From the NCBI GenBank assembly GCA_963802375.1, contig CAWDIJ010000005.1, positions 62,001 to 126,000 on the forward strand: 64,000 nt of DNA, given 5' to 3'. The position numbers and the translations under genes were made by a program. The notes under the pieces were generated by a model. That model was not told the DNA's origin and ran no database searches. It saw only the letters and a list, made by a program, of their open reading frames with translations. This stretch comes from JACDAN01 sp963802375 (GTDB lineage Bacteria; Actinomycetota; Thermoleophilia; Gaiellales; Gaiellaceae). Shown here piece by piece: positions 40,223 through 48,954 of the stretch (the stretch's first letter is position 1; every line of letters starts with the position of its first letter).

Positions 40223-41589
40223 GTCAGGAACGACGGCGGGTCGTCCAGCACCCCGTCCGCGACGATCGCGATCACGTAGCCGAGGATCAGCAGGACGCCG
40301 GTCGCCAGATGGAGCTGGATGTTCTTCGCCATCGCCGGCATCAGGGCGTACGGCTGGTCGTAGAAGGACTTGAGCGCCCTGTAGACCGGGAGCGCCAGCG
40401 GCGCGGCGACGACGGCGATGATCGCGGGACGGACGATCCAGCCTGCGATGGCGAAGACGACGATCAGCGCGAAGGTGAGCGCGACGGCGGCGGCGTAGCC
40501 GTTCACGATCGTGTCCTTCGCGAACCGCACGGGCAGCGTGCGCTTGTCCGCCGCGGCGTCGGCCGGCCGGTCGGGCACCTCGTTCACGTAGAGGACGAGG
40601 GCGATCAGGATCCCCACGGGGATCGAGACGAGGAGCGGCTCGAGGTCGTACTCCTGCGCCTGGACGAAGTATGCGCCCAGGACCATGATCGGGCCGAAGC
40701 CGAGGAAGACGTCGATCTCGCCGAGCCCGCGGTGGACGAGCTTCAGCGGCGGCGCCGTGTAGAAGACGCTGAGCAGGGCGCCGGCGATGCCGAGCCAGAG
40801 CAGATCCCAGCCTCGCGTCGCGGCGAGGTAGACCCCGATGCCGATTCCCACGGCGTAGAACCCGGCCGAGAGGAGCGTGATCTCGCGCAGGGTGAGCAGC
40901 CCGTAGTGGACGACTCGCGATCCGCCGCTGAACTGCGTGGGATTGACGTTTGCAGCGTCGGCGCCGCTCGTGGTGTCGAAGACGTCGTTGGCGACATTCA
41001 GGCCCAGGTGGATGCAGGCGCCGCCGATCACCGTCAGGAGCGCGAGCCACCAGTTGAACCCGTTCGTCCAGGCGGCGACGGCGATGCCGAGCAGCACCGG
41101 TACGAAGGTCGCGGTCAGGAACGGAAGCCGGGTGGCGCGGAGGAAGAGCCAGCCAAACGAGAGCTTCGGCCGAACCTCGCGCCCGCTCTCCTCCGAGACC
41201 TGCTCGAGGTAGCGGTGCGCCTGCCCGACGCCGCGCTCCGAGTACTCGAAGAACGACATCTCCTGCTCGTCCCAGCCCTGCACCCGCTCGGGCGAGAGCT
41301 CGAGCCCGCTGTCCGTCCGGCGCAGCGGCCCCCAGACCGAGACGTAGCGTCGCTCGTCGTAGCCGATTCCCGGCTGTGGGCGGATGTGGCTGAAGACGAC
41401 GTTGACCTGCTCTCCCTGCGGCGGCTGCTCCTCGCCGGCCACTGCTCGAAGCACGACGGTGCCGCTCTGCTCGTCGACCTCGAACTCGGTCGCGACCGAC
41501 ATGGGATAGCCGTCGGCGTCGACGTAGGCGACTACGGCATGGGCGAAGCGCTCCTTCAGCCCGCGGATGAGCTCCGGAGTCGGCTTCAC
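40219..41589 (-). CDS. UbiA-type prenyltransferase (MenA-like) fused to an N-terminal PNPOx-like domain
   Basis: Protein of 456 residues. Residues about 1-150 resemble a pyridoxamine-phosphate-oxidase/flavin-split-barrel domain (GLKERFAHAVVAYVDADGYP, then RYVSVWGPLRRTDSG). From about 160 the protein is a nine-helix UbiA prenyltransferase. The first Asp-rich motif is NVANDVFD and the second NEVPDRPADAAADKRTLPVR. Neighbouring polyprenyl synthase and MenG genes suggest DHNA polyprenyltransferase (MenA). The start is GTG 41589, overlapping the PNPOx gene. The fusion is unusual; its flavin or F420 partner role is inferred. Confidence 0.82.
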   Translation of the reverse strand: MKPTPELIRGLKERFAHAVVAYVDADGYPMSVATEFEVDEQSGTVVLRAVAGEEQPPQGEQVNVVFSHIRPQPGIGYDERRYVSVWGPLRRTDSGLELSPERVQGWDEQEMSFFEYSERGVGQAHRYLEQVSEESGREVRPKLSFGWLFLRATRLPFLTATFVPVLLGIAVAAWTNGFNWWLALLTVIGGACIHLGLNVANDVFDTTSGADAANVNPTQFSGGSRVVHYGLLTLREITLLSAGFYAVGIGIGVYLAATRGWDLLWLGIAGALLSVFYTAPPLKLVHRGLGEIDVFLGFGPIMVLGAYFVQAQEYDLEPLLVSIPVGILIALVLYVNEVPDRPADAAADKRTLPVRFAKDTIVNGYAAAVALTFALIVVFAIAGWIVRPAIIAVVAAPLALPVYRALKSFYDQPYALMPAMAKNIQLHLATGVLLILGYVIAIVADGVLDDPPSFLT

Positions 41590-42071
41590 GCGGGCACCGG
41601 CGACACGTCGAAGACCTGCGGCGGCCGGTCGGTCCGCCCGTCCTCCCACAGGAACGCCTTCCGCGGCCGGATCTCGATCACCCCGCGCTCGAAGAAGAGC
41701 GGAAGCGCGACGCGCTTCCCGAGGAAGAAGTCGATCGCGGGCTCCTTCTTCCGCCAGAGCGGCAGCACGCGCTCCCAGCCGGCGTGGAGGTCCGAGTCGT
41801 CGACCTCGGCGTCGCCCTGGATCGTTGCCCGGGCGATCTGGCCCGGCTCGACCGCGGTGGGATCGGTGATTGCGAGCGACACCTTGGGGTTCGCCTTGAT
41901 GTGCTCCAGCTTCTTCGAGAAGAGGATGCTCGAGGTGAGGTAGATCAGCTCGCCGTCGTAGAGGGGGATCAGCGGGTGCGTCACGGGCCGGCCCGAAGGG
42001 CTGACGACCGTGAGCTCGCTCACGAGCGCGGTCTCCAGGAGCGCTTCGACCGGTTCGGGGAGGACTCCCAC
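41586..42071 (-). CDS. Pyridoxamine 5'-phosphate oxidase-family (flavin/F420-binding) protein
   Basis: Split-barrel protein of 161 residues: TALVSELTVVSPSGRPVTHP, LTSSILFSKKLEHIKANPKV and ARATIQGDAEVDD follow the PNPOx pattern of strand-strand-helix with a cofactor-binding lysine pair. Members bind FMN, F420 or heme, and the cofactor cannot be chosen from sequence. It precedes, and overlaps by 4 bases, the UbiA fusion whose N-terminal domain has the same fold. Confidence 0.84.
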   Translation of the reverse strand: MGVLPEPVEALLETALVSELTVVSPSGRPVTHPLIPLYDGELIYLTSSILFSKKLEHIKANPKVSLAITDPTAVEPGQIARATIQGDAEVDDSDLHAGWERVLPLWRKKEPAIDFFLGKRVALPLFFERGVIEIRPRKAFLWEDGRTDRPPQVFDVSPVPA

Positions 42072-42087
42072 CGCCTGGACGATATCC

Positions 42088-42996
42088 CTAGCTGCGCCGC
42101 TCGACGACGATGTGCGTCAGCGCTTCCAGCTCCGGGCGGTGACCCCGGCCTTCGAGCTCGCGGCGCGCCTCCGCGGCGTAGCGGAGAGCAACCTCGCGGG
42201 CCTGCTCCAGCGCGCCCGTCTGGGCGACGCGGACGAGTGCGCCGTCGAGCGGGCCGCCTGCGAGCGCCTCCCGAACGACGGGATCCTCGCGGCCCGCGTA
42301 GATCAGCGGCAGCGTCGGCGTTCCCTCGCGCAGGTCGTTCCCCGCGAGCTTCCCGGTCTCGATGGTCGTACCGGTGCAGTCGAGGATGTCGTCCGTGATC
42401 TGGAAGGCGATGCCGAGCGCGACCCCGAAGCGGCCGATCGCCTCGTCGCGGCTTCCGAGCAGACACGCGGCCCGGAAGAGCTCCGCCGTCTTGAGCGTGC
42501 ACCGGTCGAGGTACTCGTCCTCGGTCGTGTCCGGCTTGTGCGCCTGCGCGTGCTGGAGGGCCTCGCCGCGGACGAGGGCGAGCGCGGCGCCGGCGAGCAG
42601 CTGCACGCCCTCGGCGTCGCCGGTTGCCGACAGCTCGGAGAACGCACGGGCGAACAGGTAGTCGCCGGTCGCGCGGGCGCCGACGGAGCCATGCGTTCGC
42701 CAGGCGGTCTTCTGCCCGCGGCGAAGCGCCGCCCGGTCGATCAGGTCGTCGTGGACGAGGCTCGCCATGTGGACGAGCTCGACCGCGGCTCCCGCCGGGA
42801 GCGGATCGTGGCCCGCCGTGGCTGTGAGGAAGACGAGGAGCGGCCGGAGCCGCTTCCCCCCGGCGGCGAGCGCCTGAGCCCCGGCGTCCGCGACCGTGCC
42901 CCGATGGCTCGCAACGGTCTCGCGGAGGCGATTCTCCAGCGCTTCCATGTAGGCGTCGAGCCCCGGAGTCGCCTTGACGGCGGCTTGCGCGGTCAC
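42088..42996 (-). CDS. Polyprenyl diphosphate synthase (menaquinone side chain)
   Basis: Trans-prenyltransferase of 302 residues. GGKRLRPLLVFL, the first Asp-rich motif LVHDDLIDRAALRRG and the second ITDDILD are complete. The product would be the polyprenyl tail used by the neighbouring UbiA enzyme. The GTG at 42996 (VTAQAAVKATPGL) is chosen because the ATG at 43017 lies inside the base stem of hairpin element C and adds only MPPGGSP. The gene therefore starts exactly at the element's edge. Confidence 0.9.
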   Translation of the reverse strand: MTAQAAVKATPGLDAYMEALENRLRETVASHRGTVADAGAQALAAGGKRLRPLLVFLTATAGHDPLPAGAAVELVHMASLVHDDLIDRAALRRGQKTAWRTHGSVGARATGDYLFARAFSELSATGDAEGVQLLAGAALALVRGEALQHAQAHKPDTTEDEYLDRCTLKTAELFRAACLLGSRDEAIGRFGVALGIAFQITDDILDCTGTTIETGKLAGNDLREGTPTLPLIYAGREDPVVREALAGGPLDGALVRVAQTGALEQAREVALRYAAEARRELEGRGHRPELEALTHIVVERRS

Positions 42997-43167
42997 CGGT
43001 GATCCGCCCGGTGGCATTCGCGCCCTTCTGACGCGCGAAAAGCAAGCCAGGGTGCGGACTCAGGCCGCGTCCATATCGAGGAGATATGGGCGTGGACTGA
43101 GGCTCCACACTGGCGCGGCTTTGCAGCCGTCCAGAAGTCGGCGAATGCCGCCGGGCGGGTCACCTGG
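42996..43167 (+). repeat. Long hairpin element C (172 bp) between menG and the polyprenyl synthase gene
   Basis: Terminal arms CCGGTGATCCGCCCGGTGGC and GCCGCCGGGCGGGTCACCTGG pair, followed inward by GCCAGGGTG/CACACTGGC. The internal loop has GGACTCAGG (43056-43064) facing CTGAGGC (43097-43103). The apical stem CCATATC-GAGGA-GATATGG (43071-43089) is extended by CGCGT/GCGTG. Outer-arm transitions fit G-U pairing in plus-strand RNA. The menG stop (43160-43162) and the synthase GTG (42994-42996) lie at opposite ends of the stem. Confidence 0.85.
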
Positions 43168-43846
43168 CCTCACCGACGAGCAGGACGACGATGCCGCCGC
43201 CGAGCAGGCGATGCGCCACCGGGTGAAAGCCCGCCGTTCGCACGCGCTCGGCGAGCTCCGTCGGGCCCGGAAAGCGACGTACGCTCGCCGGGAGGTAGGA
43301 GTAGGCCGCCGCCCCGCCGGGCAGGATGCTGCCCGCGAGCGGGACGAGCCCGCCGAACCAGGCCCTGTAGAAGAGGGCGAGCGGGCCCTTCGGCCGCACG
43401 ATCTCCAGGATCGCCAGCCTGCCCCCCGGCCTCAGGACCCGGCGCAGCTCCCGCAGCGCGCGATCGAGGTCCTCGACGTTCCGCACGCCGAAGCCGACGG
43501 TCGCCGTGTCGAAGGAGCGGTCGCTGAACGGCAGGTGCAGGAGGTCTCCTTCGAGCCACTCGATCTCGGCCGATTTGCGCCGGGCGCGCTCGAGCATCGC
43601 CTCCGAGAAGTCCAGCCCGGTCACGACGCCGCCGGCCGCGCGCGCAGCCAGCGCGAGGTCGCCGGTCCCGCAGCAGGCGTCGAGCACCGTCTCGCCGGGG
43701 GCGACCACAGCGTCGGCGGCCAGACGCCTCCACCGACGGTCGAGCCCGGCCGTCATGGCGTGGTTCATGGCGTCGTAGACCGGCGCGATCCGGTCGAACA
43801 TCGTCCGGACGCCGTCGGCCGGAAGGTGGCCGGTCCGCGCTGTCAC
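43160..43846 (-). CDS. menG: Demethylmenaquinone methyltransferase
   Basis: SAM-dependent C-methyltransferase of the UbiE/MenG family, 228 residues, the last step of menaquinone synthesis. It shows RTMFDRIAPVYDAMNHAMTA, SAM motif LDACCGTGDLALAA, LDFSEAMLERAR and GVRNVEDLDRALRELRRVLR. With menaquinone the likely quinone in this actinobacterium, menG is preferred to ubiE. It sits between the qcr operon and the isoprenoid genes on the same strand. Confidence 0.9.
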   Translation of the reverse strand: MTARTGHLPADGVRTMFDRIAPVYDAMNHAMTAGLDRRWRRLAADAVVAPGETVLDACCGTGDLALAARAAGGVVTGLDFSEAMLERARRKSAEIEWLEGDLLHLPFSDRSFDTATVGFGVRNVEDLDRALRELRRVLRPGGRLAILEIVRPKGPLALFYRAWFGGLVPLAGSILPGGAAAYSYLPASVRRFPGPTELAERVRTAGFHPVAHRLLGGGIVVLLVGEAR

Positions 43847-43852
43847 CGGGAT

Positions 43853-44683
43853 CTACCCGCCGGAGGGACCCTTGGAGGCCTCGAGGAAGGCCGCGATCTG
43901 ATCCAGCTGCTCGTCTGTCAGATCCTCGCCGTACACCGGCATCACCGTGTTGCCGAACTGCCGGGGATTCGCCACGTACGCCCTCAACCGGGCCGCGTCC
44001 TGGTCTGCCCCGACGTCCGAAAGGTCGGGCGCGCCGGCGTTGGACACACCCGAGCCAAGGTAGATGTGGCAGTTCGTGCAGCCGCTCTCTGCAAAGAGCT
44101 CCGCACCCACCTGCGCGTCCCCCTCCGGAATGTTGTTCTCCTCGATCCAGCGGGCAACGTCGCCCGTCGCGCCGGTGCCCTCCTCCGCGACAGCGCCCTT
44201 GTACGTCAGGACGCCCATGGTGACCACCGTCAGGAGCGCCGCGATCATCGCCACGGGCCGGCGGGAGAGTCGTCGCTCCTCGCGGCGGTCGATGAAGGGC
44301 AGCACAAGCAGCAGAATCAAGGCGATCGTCGGGATTCCGACGGTTCCGAGCACTACCGTGTCGGGCCACTTGAAGATCCTGAGCAGGTAGAAGAGGAAGT
44401 AGAAGTACCAGTCCGGCCGCGGGATGAAGCTCGTCGTCCCGGGGTCGGCCTTCTCCTCGTAGAGCACGCCGAGCCTCCCCGAGGTCGACGCGCCTTCCGG
44501 CTCGGTCGCCTCGTCAGCGGTGAAGTACCAGATGCACGCGAGCGCGACGATGACTGTGACCACGACGAGGCTCATCACCACGTCGTGGAACATCGCGTAG
44601 GGGTGGAATTGCTTCCCCTCGGTCTCGACGTCCTCCTTGTAGCGCTTGAAGTGCGCCCGGCGCTCGTCGGTGGCGCTACTCAC
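43853..44683 (-). CDS. Cytochrome b C-terminal part (subunit IV-like) fused to cytochrome c
   Basis: Menaquinol-cytochrome c reductase subunit of 276 residues. The N-terminal half has three helices of the cytochrome b C-terminal domain with the quinol-site PRPDWYFYFLFYLL (a variant of PEWY). A linker after about residue 170 leads to a monoheme cytochrome c domain with CTNCH near 200 and a methionine ligand in NTVMPVYGEDLT. This subunit-IV plus cytochrome c fusion resembles the Bacillus QcrC arrangement. It overlaps the cytochrome b N-terminal gene by 8 bases. Confidence 0.9.
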   Translation of the reverse strand: MSSATDERRAHFKRYKEDVETEGKQFHPYAMFHDVVMSLVVVTVIVALACIWYFTADEATEPEGASTSGRLGVLYEEKADPGTTSFIPRPDWYFYFLFYLLRIFKWPDTVVLGTVGIPTIALILLLVLPFIDRREERRLSRRPVAMIAALLTVVTMGVLTYKGAVAEEGTGATGDVARWIEENNIPEGDAQVGAELFAESGCTNCHIYLGSGVSNAGAPDLSDVGADQDAARLRAYVANPRQFGNTVMPVYGEDLTDEQLDQIAAFLEASKGPSGG

Positions 44684-45491
44684 TCGGCGGCCTCCCTACG
44701 CGGGCGCGAGGCCTCACCAGGCCCCCGTCGCCGGTCGGCAGCGGCTCTGGACGCTCACGGCCGGCCTCTTCGTCCGACCACGGCGGCGAGCTGACGCCGA
44801 GCCGGACGACGAGGTAGAGGTGCAGGAAGATCAGGCCGATGAGCGCGCCGGGAAGCAGCAGCATGTGCGTGGCGTAGAAGATCGTCAGCGTGTTCAGGCC
44901 GATCTCGTCGCCTCCACGTAAGAACTGTGCGAGGAAGGGGCCGATGATCGGCCCCGTCCCGTTGAGGTTGATGCCGACGACCGTCGCCCAGTAGGACGTC
45001 TGGTCCCACGGAAGCAGGTAGCCCGTGAAGCCCATGAGCAGCGCGAGCGGCAGGATGGTCGCGCCGACGATCCAGTTCAGCTCCCTCGGATACTTGTAGG
45101 CGCCGAACAGGAAGACTCGGCCCATGTGGAGGAAGAGCAGGATGATGAAGACGCTCGCGCCCCATCTATGCATGCCCCGCACGAGCCAGCCGAGGGTGAC
45201 GTCGTGCGTGATGTTCCGGATCGACTCGTACGCCTCGTCGGGATGCGGCTTGTAGTAGAACGCCAGGACCACCCCGGTCCCGAGCTGGACGAGGAAGGCC
45301 GTCAGTGTCGCCGACCCGAGCGTGTGGAACCAGTTGCTGTCCCTCGGAACCTTCCGGAAGAGGAAGTACCTGGTGCCGGCGACGATCCCCGACCGCTCCT
45401 CCAGCCAGTTCAGCGGCATCCAGACGACGTGGAGGATCTTCTGCGTGATCGACTTCTTGCGAGGCCGCGAGGGTGGCGGGACGACTGACAT
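44676..45491 (-). CDS. qcrB: Cytochrome b N-terminal subunit of menaquinol-cytochrome c reductase (split b type)
   Basis: Integral membrane diheme subunit of 271 residues with four helices. Heme-ligand histidines lie in LVRGMHRWGASVFIILLFLH and FYATHMLLLPG/LIFLHLYLV, and GFTGYLLPWDQTSYWAT is the conserved Qo/Qi region. The length corresponds to the b6/PetB-like half of a split cytochrome b; the rest is encoded next. It starts directly at the Rieske stop. Confidence 0.92.
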   Translation of the reverse strand: MSVVPPPSRPRKKSITQKILHVVWMPLNWLEERSGIVAGTRYFLFRKVPRDSNWFHTLGSATLTAFLVQLGTGVVLAFYYKPHPDEAYESIRNITHDVTLGWLVRGMHRWGASVFIILLFLHMGRVFLFGAYKYPRELNWIVGATILPLALLMGFTGYLLPWDQTSYWATVVGINLNGTGPIIGPFLAQFLRGGDEIGLNTLTIFYATHMLLLPGALIGLIFLHLYLVVRLGVSSPPWSDEEAGRERPEPLPTGDGGLVRPRARVGRPPSE

Positions 45492-46402
45492 CAGGGCTCG
45501 ACGTCCTCGGGCTGCACCGGATACAGGAAGGCGGAGAGCCCGTCGACGTGCTCGCCCGGGCCCTGGAGCTGGTACGCCTCGACCTGCGCGTCTGCGCCCT
45601 CACCCTCCACGTTGCCGACGCTGTACGGCTCGAGCAGGTGGAGGTTTCCACCGACGATCGAGTACTTGAAGCGGTCGAGGGCGCGGACCGGCGGCCCGGC
45701 GATGCGGTTCCCCTCCGTGTCGTAGGCGCCGCCGTGGCAGGGGCAGCTGAAGTTCGCCGGCTGGACCGGAGTCAGCGTCAGCTCGGCCTGCTCGGTCATG
45801 ACCGTCTCGCGGTTCTCGTCCTGGCGGGGGCCGCCCGACTGGGCCGGGCAGCCGAGATGGACGCAGCGGTTGGAGATGATCGTCATGCTCGGCACGCCGT
45901 CGACCTCGCCGTTGTTCCTGATGAACGCGGTTCGCCGTGACACCTCGCCCTGGCTCGGGTCGTACAGGAACGTGGCCTCACGCCATTGGCCCTCCGGGTA
46001 GTTGTCCAGCGGGCCCATGTCGACCGCGTCCGGGTCCTCGCCGGTGAAGGCAGGCACGATGGCGAAGCCGAGAATCGGGAGGGTGACGATGCCTCCGATC
46101 AGGGCGCCGAGCCCGAGCGTCGTCATCTCGAGGAAGACGTTTCGCGGGTACGCGTCCGGCTCCGGCCCGTCGACGGACGGCTCGGCCGCGGGCTCCGGCT
46201 CGGCAGCAGGCTCGCGATCGGGCGCCATCACGTCGCGCGCCCAGAGGAAGCCGAAGATCAGCGTGATGATGACGCCGGCGACGACGACAGGCCTGCTGAC
46301 GACGAGGCCTACGAGGACGCAGGCGATGCCGACGGCGAACCCGACCGGCCAGATGCTCGGTGCTGGCAGATGCGGCTTGTTGTCTCCGCCGTGCGGATCC
46401 AG
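45491..46402 (-). CDS. qcrA: Rieske iron-sulfur subunit of menaquinol-cytochrome c reductase, with N-terminal helical extension
   Basis: Rieske protein of about 303 residues. The cluster motifs are NRCVHLGCP and CPCHGGAYD, and the usual anchor helix is MTTLGLGALIGGIVTLPIL. The open frame extends upstream of the first ATG/GTG (46231) through PSIWPVGFAVGIACVLVGLV and PVVVAGVIITLIFGFLWARD, two more helices typical of actinobacterial QcrA. No ATG, GTG or TTG is available there. A CTG at 46402-46400, with SD AAGGAGG (complement of 46411-46417) eight bases before it, is the likely start. A promoter lies at 46448-46477. Confidence 0.88.
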   Translation of the reverse strand: MDPHGGDNKPHLPAPSIWPVGFAVGIACVLVGLVVSRPVVVAGVIITLIFGFLWARDVMAPDREPAAEPEPAAEPSVDGPEPDAYPRNVFLEMTTLGLGALIGGIVTLPILGFAIVPAFTGEDPDAVDMGPLDNYPEGQWREATFLYDPSQGEVSRRTAFIRNNGEVDGVPSMTIISNRCVHLGCPAQSGGPRQDENRETVMTEQAELTLTPVQPANFSCPCHGGAYDTEGNRIAGPPVRALDRFKYSIVGGNLHLLEPYSVGNVEGEGADAQVEAYQLQGPGEHVDGLSAFLYPVQPEDVEP

Positions 46403-46447
46403 TTCGGAGCCCTCCTTGCGCTCGTCCGCGGCGAGTCTACGAAACGG

Positions 46448-46477
46448 ATTAGACCGGCGGGTGCCTCACGGTGTCAA
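46448..46477 (-). promoter_or_regulatory. Sigma70-type promoter of the qcr operon
   Basis: On the minus strand TTGACA (complement of 46472-46477) and TCTAAT (complement of 46448-46453) are separated by 18 bases. The predicted transcript begins near 46441, about 40 bases before the CTG start at 46402, which supports that longer start over the GTG/ATG at 46228-46231. It lies in the 97-base gap after the cyclase-NB-ARC gene. Confidence 0.7.
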
Positions 46478-46499
46478 CGACGCAACAATCGCCGCAAGT

Positions 46500-48950
46500 T
46501 CATTCTTGGGAGAGCGCGAGGCTGACAGCATCCTCGAGCGAGAGCAGCCGGCCGGCCCTGCGGCCCGCTTCGAGCTTGGAATCGGCGTGTGCGAGAACCA
46601 TCCGCTCGTACCGTTCGCGCTCGTTCTCCCAATGCCCGATCGCGCCGCGCTGCTCCTCGGCCTCGACGGCGCCCCAGAGCTGTCCCGCACGTTCGGCGCT
46701 GCCGCCGTCGGCCTCGAGCGCCGCGAGCATGGCGAGCCCGAATACGAGCAGTTGCCGATCGCGGAGCGGAAGGAGGACGGCAAGCCCGTCGAGAATCCAG
46801 CGCTCGGCATCTGCCGAGCGACCCGCCTCGACGGCGACCTCGGCGAGGTCGAGAAGCCGCCCGCCTTGCCACCAGGCGAAGCCCACCTCAGCGGCTACCT
46901 CGACTGACTGCTCGAGGAGCTCGATGGCCTGGTCGGTGTTCCCCTCCTCGAAGGCGATGGATCCGAGGGTCGCAAGCGCAAGTGCCTCGTCCTTCCGGGC
47001 CCCGAGCCCTGCAGCCATCGAACGTGCCTCCTCCGTTAGCGTCCGGCCCCGCTCGAGATCTCCGACGCGGACAGCGTCGACTGCCAGGCGGTGGAGCATG
47101 TGCGCGACGCCCAGCTCGTCCCCGAGGCTCCGGTAGATGGCCAGACTTTCCTCGTAGAGGGCCATCCCCCGGTCGAAATGCCCAAGGATGTAGACGGCGC
47201 CGCCGTGGTCGCGCAGCGCGTCGGCACGAAGGCCGGGATCCAGGTCGCGGGCGTCGCCGAGGAGCGCCTCGAACCATTGCGCGCCTTCGAACGGAGCCTC
47301 GGAGATCCAGAAGCGCGCGAGCGCGACGGCCACCCGAACGCCGAGCTCGTTCTCGCGATTGTCGACCGCCCATTGGAGCGCACCGCGGAGATTCGCCTGC
47401 TCGAGCCGGGCGGTTTCCGGAAAGCCCGGACCGTCGTCGTCGCTCCCGAGCTTCGCCGAGCGAGCGACGGACAGAAAGTGCTCCGCGTGCCTTCGTCTGA
47501 CCTCACCTTCCGCGCCGGCTTCGCTCAGTCGTTCCGCCGCGAACTCGTGAATCGTCTCCAGCATCCCGAAGCGCCCGCTCCCCCACCGGCGGACGAGGCT
47601 CTTGTCAGTGAGCGACTGCAGGGCGTCGAGCTCGACCGCACCGACCGACGACGCAGCATCGAGGTCGAAGCTGCCCGCGAACACGGCGAGCGAGTGGAAG
47701 GCGCGCCGTTCGTCCTCGCTGAGGAGGTCGTAGCTCCACTCGATGGTTGCGCGAAGAGTCCGCTGTCGTTCGGGGACATCGCGCGCGCCACCAGTTAGGA
47801 GCGGAAGCGCGCGCTCGAGGCGCGAGGCCAGATCCTCCGCCGACAACACCGAAACCCGGGCGGCTGCGAGCTCGAGCGCGAGGGGGAGCCGGTCGAGACG
47901 ACGGCAGATCTCGCCGACGGCCGGGCTGGGCGAGAACCTCGGGTCGACCGCTCGAGCACGTTCCATGAAGAGCGTGATCGCATCGACGTCGGGCAGCGGG
48001 TCGACCGGAAAGCGCTGCTCGCCGGCAAGGTTGAGCGGCTCGCGGCTTGTCGCGAGCAGCTTCACTCCAATCGTCTGCCGGAGCATCTCGGCCAGGATGG
48101 GCGCGGCCTCCAGGACCTGCTCGAGGTTGTCGAGCAGGAGCAGCGCCGTGCGCCCGCGCAGGAAGTCGGCCACTCCGTCTCGGGCTCCCACGTTCTGCGC
48201 GATGGTCGACTCGACGAGCCGGGGATCGGCGACTGCTTGGAGAGGGACCCAGAAGACACCGTCGCGGAAGTCCTCGATCGCCTCGGCGGCAAGCTGGAGC
48301 GCGAGGCGCGTCTTCCCCGAGCCGCCGGGTCCGACCAGAGTGACGAGTCGATTCTCGCGAAGAAGCGCGCCGGCCTCCGCGAGCTCGCGGTCCCTGCCGA
48401 CGAGCGGCGCCGGCTGCACCGGAAGATTCGTCTGGTGGAGCGTCTTGAGGGCTGGGAACTCTCCCGAGCCGAGCTGGAACAGGCGCTGCGGCGCGGAGAG
48501 GTCCTTGAGGCGATGTTCGCCGAGATCCCGCAACTCGAACGCCTCGTCCAGAAGGTCACGCGTCGTCTGTGAGAGCACGACCTGGCCGCCGTGACCGGCC
48601 GACATCACCCGCGCTGCTCGATGGACGTCCATCCCGATGTAGCCGGTGTCCGCCACAAGCGGCTCGCCGGTATGGATCCCCATCCGCACACGCAGCCCCG
48701 TGCCCGCGAGTGCCTCCTGCGCCGAAGAGGCTGCTGCAACGGCGGCCGACGCTCGAGAGAACGCGACGAAGAACGCGTCCCCCTGCGTGTCGACCTCGAC
48801 ACCGCCGTGCTCCTCGATCGCCGCGCGGACGATCCGATGGTGATCGGCCAGGACGTCGGCGTAGCCGGCGCCGAGCTCGTCCAGCAAGCGGGTCGAGCCT
48901 TCGATGTCGGTGAAGAGGAAGGTGACCGTGCCGGTGGGGAGGACGGACAT
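46500..48950 (-). CDS. Class III cyclase-like / NB-ARC ATPase / TPR signalling protein, paralogue 1
   Basis: Large cytoplasmic protein of 816 residues from ATG 48950. The N-terminal cyclase homology domain (about 1-170) has VTFLFTDIEGSTRL and VDTQGDAFFVAF, holding the two metal Asp residues. The transition-state Asn position reads DVHRAARV, His instead of Asn. The ATPase (about 190-480) has LVGPGGSGKTRLAL and TALLLLDNLEQV. TPR-like repeats fill 550-816. Such proteins are abundant in actinobacteria and are thought to couple a sensed signal to regulation. It lies 4 bases after its paralogue. Confidence 0.88.
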   Translation of the reverse strand: MSVLPTGTVTFLFTDIEGSTRLLDELGAGYADVLADHHRIVRAAIEEHGGVEVDTQGDAFFVAFSRASAAVAAASSAQEALAGTGLRVRMGIHTGEPLVADTGYIGMDVHRAARVMSAGHGGQVVLSQTTRDLLDEAFELRDLGEHRLKDLSAPQRLFQLGSGEFPALKTLHQTNLPVQPAPLVGRDRELAEAGALLRENRLVTLVGPGGSGKTRLALQLAAEAIEDFRDGVFWVPLQAVADPRLVESTIAQNVGARDGVADFLRGRTALLLLDNLEQVLEAAPILAEMLRQTIGVKLLATSREPLNLAGEQRFPVDPLPDVDAITLFMERARAVDPRFSPSPAVGEICRRLDRLPLALELAAARVSVLSAEDLASRLERALPLLTGGARDVPERQRTLRATIEWSYDLLSEDERRAFHSLAVFAGSFDLDAASSVGAVELDALQSLTDKSLVRRWGSGRFGMLETIHEFAAERLSEAGAEGEVRRRHAEHFLSVARSAKLGSDDDGPGFPETARLEQANLRGALQWAVDNRENELGVRVAVALARFWISEAPFEGAQWFEALLGDARDLDPGLRADALRDHGGAVYILGHFDRGMALYEESLAIYRSLGDELGVAHMLHRLAVDAVRVGDLERGRTLTEEARSMAAGLGARKDEALALATLGSIAFEEGNTDQAIELLEQSVEVAAEVGFAWWQGGRLLDLAEVAVEAGRSADAERWILDGLAVLLPLRDRQLLVFGLAMLAALEADGGSAERAGQLWGAVEAEEQRGAIGHWENERERYERMVLAHADSKLEAGRRAGRLLSLEDAVSLALSQE

Positions 48951-48954
48951 AGCC

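Noticed and set aside
43017..43019. ATG at 43017 as the start of the polyprenyl synthase
   Set aside because: It lies inside the base stem of element C, adds only a non-conserved MPPGGSP, and the GTG at 42996 sits at the element boundary, as at other copies.
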